Shown here: positions 14,844 through 21,455 of the stretch, one piece after another
Layout of the letters: each line of letters starts with the position of its first letter
Numbering within the stretch: position 1 is the first letter of the stretch
Assembly (NCBI RefSeq): GCF_000317245.1
Contig: NZ_AJLJ01000379.1
Coordinates: forward strand, 1 to 35,020
DNA: 35,020 nt
From: Fischerella muscicola SAG 1427-1 = PCC 73103
GTDB lineage: Bacteria > Cyanobacteriota > Cyanobacteriia > Cyanobacteriales > Nostocaceae
Reading direction: 5' to 3'
Made by a program: the position numbers and the translations under genes
Notes under the pieces: generated by a model
Database searches by the model: none
Told to the model about the DNA's origin: nothing
Seen by the model: only the letters and a program-made list of their open reading frames with translations

Positions 14844-15515
14844 ATGACAACTGCAACCGCAACCCGAACTGACGAGGAAATCCAAAAGGATGTGCTGAAT
14901 GAGTTGAAGTGGGATCCCCGCGTCCAGTCTACCGAAATCGGCGTAGCCGTCAAAGACGGTGTTGTTACGCTCACAGGCTGGGTCGATTCCTTTCACAAGC
15001 GGTGGGCTGCCGAAGAAGCTGCCCACCGCGTCCGTGGCGTACTGGCTGTGGCCAACGACATCGAGGTTCGGCTGCCGGTCTCTGCCGAGCGCACTGACGC
15101 CGACATTGCCGCAGCCGCCATTCATGCACTGGAGTGGGATGCCGACGTGTCCATCGATAATCTCGAGGTCACGGTCTCCAAGGGCTGGGTCACGCTCAGG
15201 GGTGTGGTCGAGTGGGAGTACCAGAAGCGCGATGCCGAGCGGGTTGTCCGCCGCCTGAAAGGCGTCAAGGGAGTGACCAACTTGCTCACCATCAAGCCCC
15301 GCGTGTCGCCGTCGGAACTCAAGCAGAAAATTGAGCAGGCGCTGGTGCGCAGCGCGTCGGTCTCCGCGCTGCGGATCACGGTCGAGGTGGAGGGGAGCAA
15401 GGTCATCCTGAGGGGGGCGGTGCGCTCCTGGGCTGAGAAGCAAGAGGCGGAGCGGGCAGCGTGGTCGGCACCAGGAATCACCTCGGTGGAAAACTGGATC
15501 ACGATCTCGCCCTAA
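14844..15515 (+). CDS. Triple BON-domain protein
   Basis: This 223-residue protein has three BON domains, at about 10-78, 84-152 and 156-222. Each shows the alternating pattern ending in a V-x-L-x-G-x-V strand (GVVTLTGWVDS, GWVTLRGVVEW, SKVILRGAVRS) and a closing VxGV/AxGI-x-x-V element. Single BON domains bind phospholipids or other surfaces, as in OsmY, which is osmotically induced. No signal peptide is visible, so unlike OsmY it should be cytoplasmic. An aaaggag site precedes the ATG. The gene is G+C-rich like fdhA and sits 95 bases after it, so both may have arrived together. Exact function unknown; an osmotic or general stress role is inferred. Confidence 0.88.
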   Translation: MTTATATRTDEEIQKDVLNELKWDPRVQSTEIGVAVKDGVVTLTGWVDSFHKRWAAEEAAHRVRGVLAVANDIEVRLPVSAERTDADIAAAAIHALEWDADVSIDNLEVTVSKGWVTLRGVVEWEYQKRDAERVVRRLKGVKGVTNLLTIKPRVSPSELKQKIEQALVRSASVSALRITVEVEGSKVILRGAVRSWAEKQEAERAAWSAPGITSVENWITISP

Positions 15516-15567
15516 GCCTGACCGTCAAAACGGCCGCCTCTACTGTCATCGAAGCAGGCACAAAGGT

Positions 15568-16248
15568 ATGGTGGAACACAGAATCAAGTCAACTATGCAG
15601 AAATCACGAGCATCAGCGGAGTCGGACACCCAGCGGATTGAAGCGTTTAGCGATGCCGTGTTTGCCATTGCCATCACGCTGCTGATACTGGAAATTCGCG
15701 TGCCAGAGTTGAACTCTACGGAGGGAACAACCAACACACTAAGTCTTGCCTCAGCATTATTCGTATTGTGGCCGTCCTACTTCGCCTACATTTTCAGCTT
15801 CGTGGTAATTGGAATTTTCTGGGTAAATCATCACTACGTCTTCCAACTCTACGAACGGAGTGATCAAGTATTTAAGCTGTTCAACCTCTTGTTTCTGATG
15901 TGTATTTCGTTTCTGCCTTTTCCCACGGCGGTCCTGGCTAGATGCATTACTGACGTACAGCAGCTGCAAACCGCAATCGTCTTGTATGCGTTGGTATTGT
16001 TCTTATCAGTGTTGACATGGCTGCTCATCTGGCTATATGCCAGCCGCAATCATCGATTGCTGAACAGAAATCTCGACGGTCGATTCATCGCTTACCTCAC
16101 CCGCATGTACATATTAACTAGCGTGTTGTACTTCTTAGCGCTTGTGCTGTCGTTGTGGAACGGTATCGCCGGATTGGTGTTAGGCGTGGGATTGACATTA
16201 CTATACACGCTACCGCCGAAAAAGCCAGTGTATCGTAGCAGCGCATAA
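15568..16248 (+). CDS. TMEM175 family (DUF1211) membrane protein, probable K+ channel
   Basis: This 226-residue protein has about six membrane helices. Its first helix carries the family signature R-x-x-x-F-S-D (R23, F27, S28, D29 in RIEAFSDAVFAIAITLLILEI). Bacterial TMEM175 proteins are tetrameric potassium-conducting channels without the usual TVGYG filter, and nothing like that filter is seen here. Helices follow at about 60-84 (LWPSYFAYIFSFVVIGIF), 103-122, 135-158, 175-195 and 197-215. ATG 15568 is used; ATG 15595 (MQKSRASAESD) is a real alternative because the site before 15568 is too close. It follows the BON gene by 52 bases. A role in ion balance under stress is inferred. Confidence 0.85.
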   Translation: MVEHRIKSTMQKSRASAESDTQRIEAFSDAVFAIAITLLILEIRVPELNSTEGTTNTLSLASALFVLWPSYFAYIFSFVVIGIFWVNHHYVFQLYERSDQVFKLFNLLFLMCISFLPFPTAVLARCITDVQQLQTAIVLYALVLFLSVLTWLLIWLYASRNHRLLNRNLDGRFIAYLTRMYILTSVLYFLALVLSLWNGIAGLVLGVGLTLLYTLPPKKPVYRSSA

Positions 16249-16316
16249 ACGTGAGATCTCCTGAGGACATCAGGAACGAGCCTGAGGATGGAGAGTGAGG
16301 ATCGCATCGGCGCGTT

Positions 16317-16364
16317 CGCGCAGCGTACACAGAGTGTAATCGCGCAGTGTACACGAAGTGTAAT
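16317..16364. repeat. 24-bp tandem duplication before the aldo/keto reductase gene
   Basis: Two adjacent 24-base units (16317-16340 and 16341-16364) both read cgcgcag-gtacac--agtgtaat with three differences. The unit resembles the gcgtacacgaagtgta-type small repeats common in Nostocales. It lies within the 158-base gap before the reductase start and could affect its promoter. Confidence 0.65.
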
Positions 16365-16406
16365 TGCTAACTTGCAAAAGAAAAGAATCTAATCAGGAGA
16401 ACAAGC

Positions 16407-17246
16407 ATGGAACAGCGTCGGTTTGGTTCCACAAAGCGTGAGGTCGCGGTGATCGGTCAAGGGACTTGGTACATCGATCGCAGCGATCGCGCCTCCGCAA
16501 TCGCCACGCTGCGTCGAGGTCTCGATCTCGGCATGACCCATATTGACACCGCCGAGATGTACGGCATCGCCGAGGAAGTGGTCGCCGAGGCGATCGTCGG
16601 GCGACGCGATGAGGTCTTCCTGGTCTCCAAGGTACTTCCCGATAATGCCTCTCGGCGCGGGACGATGGCGGTTTGCGAGAAGTCGCTTGCTCGCCTCAAA
16701 ACTGATCGACTGGACTGCTACCTCTTGCACTGGCGCAGTCAGCACCCGTTGGAGGACACAATTGCCGCCTTCGAGCAGCTTCAGCACGAGGGGAAGATTC
16801 TCTCCTGGGGAGTGAGCAACTTCGATCTGCCCGACCTTGAAGAGGCCCGGGCGATCGCCGGCGAGGGTCGTTTCGTCTGCAACCAGGTTCTTTACCATTT
16901 GAAAGAGCGCGCGATCGAGCATGCCGTGATTCCTTGGTGTGAAAAGCATGGCGTCGCCGTGGTCGCCTACAGCCCGTTCGGTCACGGGCACTTCCCAGAT
17001 CCGCACACGACCGGAGGCCGCGTGCTGCAGGAAATCGCCGCCGCGCACAACGCGACCCCTCGCCAGGTTGCGCTTCGGTTCCTAGTGCGGCGGCCCTCGC
17101 TCTTCGCAATCCCCAAGGCCTCTAGCCCCGAGCACGCAGCCGAAAACGCCGGGGCTGGGGAGCTCCAGTTGACCGAAGCCGAGCTTGATCGGATCGATAA
17201 AGCTTTCCCGCCCGGCCCCCGTCCCCACGTGCTTCCAATGCTGTAG
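16407..17246 (+). CDS. Aldo/keto reductase
   Basis: This 279-residue enzyme is an NADPH-dependent aldo/keto reductase that reduces aldehydes or ketones to alcohols. The catalytic tetrad is D47 and Y52 (HIDTAEMYG), K75 (LVSKVLP) and H108 (YLLHW). The substrate and cofactor regions WGVSNFDLPDLEE, VCNQVLYHL and AIPKASSPEHAAENAGA are in order. The length is typical of YeaE-like members. The ribosome site is aggag, six bases before the ATG. The G+C content is higher than in the chaperone genes. Next to fdhA it suggests an aldehyde-detoxification function in the island, but the substrate cannot be told from sequence. Confidence 0.92.
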   Translation: MEQRRFGSTKREVAVIGQGTWYIDRSDRASAIATLRRGLDLGMTHIDTAEMYGIAEEVVAEAIVGRRDEVFLVSKVLPDNASRRGTMAVCEKSLARLKTDRLDCYLLHWRSQHPLEDTIAAFEQLQHEGKILSWGVSNFDLPDLEEARAIAGEGRFVCNQVLYHLKERAIEHAVIPWCEKHGVAVVAYSPFGHGHFPDPHTTGGRVLQEIAAAHNATPRQVALRFLVRRPSLFAIPKASSPEHAAENAGAGELQLTEAELDRIDKAFPPGPRPHVLPML

Positions 17247-17340
17247 CTCGCCTGCAACCAACGAAGAGGCAAGGGAGCAGTCCGAGTGGAGCAGGGGAGA
17301 AGCCTCTGGTACAAGACCAAAGGAAAAACTAATGGGCTAG

Positions 17341-17433
17341 TGAAGGCTTAGAAGTAGATCGAACAATTGTTTGATCGCGATGAAAAAACACCTATTCCAA
17401 ACCCAAAACAAATTAACAAACAAGGAGAAGATT
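17341..17433 (+). pseudogene. Fossil chaB tail and leader before yfdX (copy 1)
   Basis: From gtgaaggcttagaa through tttgatcgcgatgaaaaa, this stretch aligns without gaps with the end of the YflT-ChaB gene (13220-13270). It then continues as the leader (ctattcca..caaaacaaattaac..aaggagaa) shared with 13330-13372 and 18775-18812. In-frame stops show it no longer codes. It is the worn 3' end of a former ChaB-type gene directly upstream of yfdX. Confidence 0.65.
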
Positions 17434-18336
17434 ATGAACTCTACGACATTGAATCAGCCCAATCATCAATCTCAGCAGGAGATTGAACAGGAGAGGCAAA
17501 AGGCAACGAATGAGGCTCAAAGTTCCCTAGATCAGGACGCAATCGCCGCGCTCGAAGAAACTCGCAATGCAATCAACGCCATTGATCAGGAAAACACTCA
17601 GGAAACCATTCAAGCTCTGGAACGGGCAACTGGAAAACTTGATATTCTCCTGGCACGCTACCCTGAACTGGCTCTGGTTCCTGTGTCAACTCAGATAACC
17701 ATTATCGATCTTGCCCCTCGGGATTTTGATTTGATTGAGCCAATTCGCGATGAAGCTAAGAGGGCTGTGAATGAGGAAGATTTTCCGACTGGGCGTGCAC
17801 TGTTGCACAACCTAGTGAGCGAGATTCGCACATCAACCGTCAATCTGCCACTTGAGACGTATCCTGATGCCATCAAGGAGGCCGCCCGATTGTTGCATCA
17901 AGGGAGAACCGATGAAGCCAGAGCGGTAATGCAACTGGCACTCTCAACTCTGGTGGTGACAGAACAATCTCGACCCATTCCACTGATTAATGCCCTTACT
18001 GAACTAGCTGCTGCAATCGCTTTAGCCGCTCAGGGACAGGATCAACAGAATCAGGATCAGCAAAATCGGGACCAAGTACTGCGGTTGCTGGAAGATGCTC
18101 GCACCCAACTCAAGCTGGCGAGAGAACTGGGCTATGCTAGACGCGATCCCGAGTACAAAGAACTTGACCGGGCAATCAGAGACATTGAGCGGCAAATCAG
18201 GGCAAAGGAGAAAACAGAAAGTCCATTTGCCAAACTCCGGGAAAAGTTCTCTAGTTTCTTCAACCGGGTGTCCAGAGTCAACAGACCATCTCATGAAAGT
18301 CAGCAAACCCAAAGTCAACAAACAGCTAATGCTTGA
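17434..18336 (+). CDS. yfdX: YfdX family protein, cytoplasmic version
   Basis: This 300-residue protein belongs to the YfdX family. Enteric members are linked to acid and general stress and occur in pairs in the proteobacterial heat-resistance locus. The domain runs from about 40 to 270, with DAIAALEETRNAINAI, ALERATGKLDILLARYPELALVPV, VSEIRTSTVNLPLETYPDAIKEAARLL, LALSTLVVTEQSRPIPL and LLEDARTQLKLARELGY. Start ATG 17434 is chosen for the aaggaga site; the longer frame would translate the fossil leader. No signal peptide is present, in contrast to its paralogue at 18816. A Gln/Asp/Asn-rich insert (GQDQQNQDQQNRDQ) interrupts the domain near 218. The molecular activity is not established. Confidence 0.88.
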   Translation: MNSTTLNQPNHQSQQEIEQERQKATNEAQSSLDQDAIAALEETRNAINAIDQENTQETIQALERATGKLDILLARYPELALVPVSTQITIIDLAPRDFDLIEPIRDEAKRAVNEEDFPTGRALLHNLVSEIRTSTVNLPLETYPDAIKEAARLLHQGRTDEARAVMQLALSTLVVTEQSRPIPLINALTELAAAIALAAQGQDQQNQDQQNRDQVLRLLEDARTQLKLARELGYARRDPEYKELDRAIRDIERQIRAKEKTESPFAKLREKFSSFFNRVSRVNRPSHESQQTQSQQTANA

Positions 18337-18815
18337 TTGGGTTTAAACCTATCAAGGTGAGGGTTAACCATGCTGCAACCCTGATCAACAGTGGCAACTT
18401 GCAAAACACATGCAAGACTGTTGCAAAACGCCGATTTGGAAACCTTATCCAAATCGGCAACAATTCTCTACAGCACGCTTGTGACCAAAGAAAGGGTATA
18501 AGGGTGTGGGGGAGCCACTGCGGTGGTGTTAGCGTAGCGGTAGCGACGCAGGAGCGTCGGCAGTCCGGTCTTGGGGGTTCTCCCCCAATCCCCACTTCGT
18601 GGGGGCCCCGAGTCCCCCAGAAGGAACTGCCGAAAGGGTTTCCCGGCATAAAGCACCTAGCGTCGGATTAAGCGCGTTGTAGCGACTGGCATCAAGTGGC
18701 GTTGTAGGGGAAAACCTGAATAATCCTTAGACCCAAAAAGGTACAGATGTTTGATCGCGACGAAAAAGGCATCTATCCCAGGCGCAAAGCAAGTTTACAA
18801 ACCAGGAGAATAATC
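18337..18815. other. Gap between the two yfdX genes: repeat and fossil leader
   Basis: Bases 18480-18660 are a G/C-rich composite repeat with a perfect ccccac-ttc-gtgggg hairpin near 18593-18607 and the ccggtcttgggg core also seen at 8776. Bases 18735-18815 are a fossil chaB tail (aaaggtacagatgtttgatcgcg would read KVQMFDR) followed by the yfdX leader. Frames in this gap are not genes. Confidence 0.65.
18735..18815 (+). pseudogene. Fossil chaB tail and leader before yfdX (copy 2)
   Basis: The frame reads KKVQMFDRDEKGIYPRRKA, closely matching VKQMFDRDEKGTYSRSKV at the C-terminus of the protein coded at 12525-13298. It then gives the leader with an accaggaga ribosome site used by the next gene. 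The frame happens to be open into yfdX, but there is no start signal of its own. Confidence 0.7.
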
Positions 18816-19790
18816 ATGAACCGATATCACAGATTCTTTAGAAGGCTGCAAGTCCTGCTCGTGGGTATTCTTTTCTCCTCGCTTTTATTCATCGCTCCCG
18901 TTCATGCAGTTAGCTCTGCTGCGGTATCTCCTGAAAGATTGAATCAGCTTGATACTAGTCTTCAGCAGGAGATTGAAAAGGAGAGGCAACAGGCAACAGC
19001 TGAGGCTGAAAGTAAACTGGATCGAGAAGCGATCGCCGCAATCGAAGAAACTAAAAAAGCGATCGCTGCCATTGAGCGGGGAAAGGCTCAAGAAGCAATT
19101 GCTGCCCTAGAACGAGCAACTGGAAAAATTGACATTTTAGTAGCACAATACCCTAAACTAGCTCTAATTCCGGTGGCGGCTCAGGTAGCGATAATCGATT
19201 TTGCCCCTCAGGATTTTAATTTGATTGACCGAATTCGCAAACAAGTGAAGGGTGTTGCAATTGCAGAAGATTTTCCGGCGGCTCGCGAACTGTTGAACAA
19301 CCTGATAAGCGAGATTCGCACAGCAATCGTCAATCTGCCATTAGAGAGATATCCAGATGCAACAAAGCAGGCAGCTCGGTTGTTGAACGAAGGCAAAATT
19401 GATGAAGCCAAAGGCGTGCTGCAACTTGCGCTCTCAACTTTAGTGGTGACAGAACAAGCTCGACCCCTGCCGCTAGTCAAAGCCCATACCAATCTAGTGA
19501 CTGCGGTTACTTTAGCACAGAAGGATCGCGACGCAGCACAGAGGTTGCTAGAAGATGCTCGTGCCCAACTCAAGTTAGCTCAAGAACTAGGATATGCCAG
19601 AGGCGATCGCGAGTATGCAGCATTTGACAAAGCAATTAAAAATCTAGAGCGGCAAGTTAAGGCACGTGAGAACACAGCAGGCGCATTTGCCAAGCTTCAA
19701 GAACAATTTTCTAGTTTCTTCAACCGAGTATCCGAAGTCGTTAAACCAGATGATTCCTCAAATAGGGCAGAAGCCAGGAGACGCGATTAA
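18816..19790 (+). CDS. yfdX: YfdX family protein with signal peptide
   Basis: This 324-residue paralogue of the gene at 17434 starts at ATG 18816 after an aggag site. It has a Sec-type signal peptide: basic MNRYHRFFRRLQ, a hydrophobic core LLVGILFSSLLFIAP, and a likely cleavage after VHA (about residue 31). It should act in the periplasm. The YfdX domain includes REAIAAIEETKKAIAAIERG, ERATGKIDILVAQYPKLALIPV, NLISEIRTAIVNLPLERYPDATKQAARLL, LALSTLVVTEQARPLPL and LLEDARAQLKLAQELGYA. Together the two genes provide one cytoplasmic and one exported copy. The stop codon lies inside a 22-base palindrome. A third, dead copy begins at 13376. Confidence 0.88.
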   Translation: MNRYHRFFRRLQVLLVGILFSSLLFIAPVHAVSSAAVSPERLNQLDTSLQQEIEKERQQATAEAESKLDREAIAAIEETKKAIAAIERGKAQEAIAALERATGKIDILVAQYPKLALIPVAAQVAIIDFAPQDFNLIDRIRKQVKGVAIAEDFPAARELLNNLISEIRTAIVNLPLERYPDATKQAARLLNEGKIDEAKGVLQLALSTLVVTEQARPLPLVKAHTNLVTAVTLAQKDRDAAQRLLEDARAQLKLAQELGYARGDREYAAFDKAIKNLERQVKARENTAGAFAKLQEQFSSFFNRVSEVVKPDDSSNRAEARRRD

Positions 19791-19799
19791 TCGCGTCTC
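19778..19799. repeat. 22-bp perfect palindrome across the yfdX stop codon
   Basis: gagacgcgatt is followed directly by its complement aatcgcgtctc. The TAA stop at 19788-19790 lies inside, so the last residues of the protein (RRD) are repeat-coded. Related half-sites are at 6749-6768, 24131-24144 and, as gtagagacgcgaaat, about 5067. It could act as a transcription terminator or mRNA end, but it has no T-run after it. Confidence 0.6.
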
Positions 19800-19882
19800 T
19801 ATAAGAGTGAGGAGTTTTATCTTCCCCTGCTCCTCTGCTCCTCTGCCCACCCGTCCCATCGCGTTAATCTCAAGAGGTGCTG

Positions 19883-20890
19883 ATGGTTGCAGCAACCGAT
19901 TTCAAAGATTATTACGAAATTCTGGGTGTCAGTAAGAACGCCACTCCGGAGGATATCAAAAAAGCCTACCGGAAATTGGCACGGAAATATCACCCGGACT
20001 TAAATCCTAACGATAAGCAAGCCGAAGCGCGGTTCAAAGAAATTAACGAAGCTAATGAAGTGCTGTCCGACCCGGCAAAACGCCAGAAGTATGACCAGTA
20101 TGGTCAGTACTGGCAACAGGCTGCGGCGGGTGCACCTCCACCCAGAGGGGCGGGTACACAAGGTTATGACTTTAGCCAGTATGGCAACTTTAATGATTTC
20201 ATTGATGAATTGCTGGGAGGGTTAGGTCGCAGTGGCGGTCGTACAAGGCAGCGCACAGCTAATTATCGCAGTACAAGAAGACCAGAAGGATTCCGGGAAT
20301 ACGCCGACTTTGGCTATGGAGAAGACCCCTTCGGCCGCTTCACTGAAGTTCCCGCACAGGATACGGAAGCAGCGATCGCTCTCACTTTTTCTGAAGCGTT
20401 TCACGGTACACAGAAGCAGCTACAAATTGATGGAGAAACTATCACTGTTCGCATTCCGCCGGGAGTAAAATCGGGAAGCCGCATTCGAGTCAAAGGCAAA
20501 GGACAGATGAGTCCTTTTAGTCAGCAACGCGGCGATTTGTATCTGACAATTGAATTATTGCCCCATCCTTTCTTCAAATTTGAGGGCGACAATCTTGCTT
20601 GTAAAGTACCCATTAGCCCAGAAGAAGCAGTGCTTGGCGCACAAATAGATGTTCCTACGCCCGATGGCAAGGTAACGATGGCAATTCCGGCCGGTGTGGA
20701 TTCCGGCCAAGCACTCCGGCTACGTGGCAAGGGCTGGCGCGATCCAAAAGGTAATCGTACCGCTTTGATTGTGCGGTTGAAGATTGTAACACCCAAAGAT
20801 TTGAGTCCCCAAGAAAGAGAGTGCTATGAAAAATTGCGACAAGTTAGCAGTTTTAATCCCCGTCAAGGCTTAGAAGAGGTGCGATTATGA
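19883..20890 (+). CDS. cbpA: J-domain co-chaperone, CbpA/DnaJ type III-like without zinc finger
   Basis: This 335-residue protein delivers clients to DnaK and stimulates its ATPase. The J domain spans 5-70 with the HPD motif at 37-39 (KYHPDLNP) and YYEILGVSKNATPEDIKKAYRKLA. A Gly/Phe-poor linker follows. The two C-terminal substrate-binding beta domains run from about 155 (EAAIALTFSEAFHGTQKQL, IRIPPGVKSGSRIRVKGKG-type motif, HPFFKFEGDNL, PISPEEAVLGAQIDVPTPDGKV). The zinc-finger CxxCxGxG repeats of DnaJ are absent, as in CbpA. ATG 19883 is preferred over an upstream GTG because the family starts close to the J domain. The stop overlaps the start of cbpM, showing tight coupling. Confidence 0.94.
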   Translation: MVAATDFKDYYEILGVSKNATPEDIKKAYRKLARKYHPDLNPNDKQAEARFKEINEANEVLSDPAKRQKYDQYGQYWQQAAAGAPPPRGAGTQGYDFSQYGNFNDFIDELLGGLGRSGGRTRQRTANYRSTRRPEGFREYADFGYGEDPFGRFTEVPAQDTEAAIALTFSEAFHGTQKQLQIDGETITVRIPPGVKSGSRIRVKGKGQMSPFSQQRGDLYLTIELLPHPFFKFEGDNLACKVPISPEEAVLGAQIDVPTPDGKVTMAIPAGVDSGQALRLRGKGWRDPKGNRTALIVRLKIVTPKDLSPQERECYEKLRQVSSFNPRQGLEEVRL

Positions 20891-21204
20891 TTTCTAACCT
20901 GAGTTTGTCTTGTGTGGTGTGGTCAGAAACAGGCGATCGCCTCTATAGTTTCGAGCAAGCCGCCTACCTGACCCAAACCTCGGTTTTATTGCTAGAACGA
21001 TTTGCCCGCCTGGGATTAATTGAACCTGTAGGAATCATGCTGCGCCGACAGGATCTCTTTCGCGTTGTGCAGATTCAAAGGTTGCACCGCGATCTGAACT
21101 TGAATTGGGCCGGAGCAGCAATGGTGCTAGATATGGTAACTGAAATTGCCCAACTCAAGGCGCAACTGCGCGCCTACCGTGCTGAATTACAAATTCGTAA
21201 TTAA
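20887..21204 (+). CDS. cbpM: Chaperone modulator CbpM family
   Basis: This 105-residue protein has a MerR-like helix-turn-helix head (YSFEQAAYLTQTSVLLLERFARLGLIEPVG, about 20-49) and a helical tail (LRRQDLFRVVQIQRLHRDLNLNWAGAAMVLDMVTEIAQLKAQLRAYRAEL). This matches CbpM, which binds the J domain of CbpA and blocks its contact with DnaK. The ATGA overlap with cbpA is the arrangement seen in the E. coli cbpAM operon. No DNA-binding role is needed to explain it, although the fold is MerR-like. Confidence comes from both sequence pattern and gene order. Confidence 0.88.
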   Translation: MISNLSLSCVVWSETGDRLYSFEQAAYLTQTSVLLLERFARLGLIEPVGIMLRRQDLFRVVQIQRLHRDLNLNWAGAAMVLDMVTEIAQLKAQLRAYRAELQIRN

Positions 21205-21455
21205 GAGCGTTAACAAATTGAAGAAGGCAGAAGGCAGAGGGCAGAAGGTTATGTTCAGAAGGGTATTCTAACCCCTCCTGAACAAGAGCCACCTTTTTTG
21301 AAATTTGGTGGGGGTCTTAAACCCTTGTTCCCTACCCTGCGGGAACGCTGCGCGAACGGTCACGGGCAGAGAGCAGGAATCAGAATTCCTTCTGCCTTCT
21401 GCCTCCTGCCCTCTGCCTTTCCCGATAATTTATTTCTCAGCTAAGGGGCACGATT
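21205..21455. repeat. cbpM-clpB gap with inverted heptamer-type repeats
   Basis: Tandem ggcagaa/gggcaga units at 21223-21248 face tctgcct/ctgccct units at 21388-21418, which could form a long hairpin in the transcript. Between them lies taccctgcgggaacgct at 21333-21349, identical to 5081-5097. A ribosome-like aagggg precedes clpB. No gene was found. Confidence 0.6.

Noticed and set aside
13624..15443. Long antisense frames across fdhA and the BON gene
   Set aside because: High G+C produces long open frames on the opposite strand; the sense products match known families end to end.
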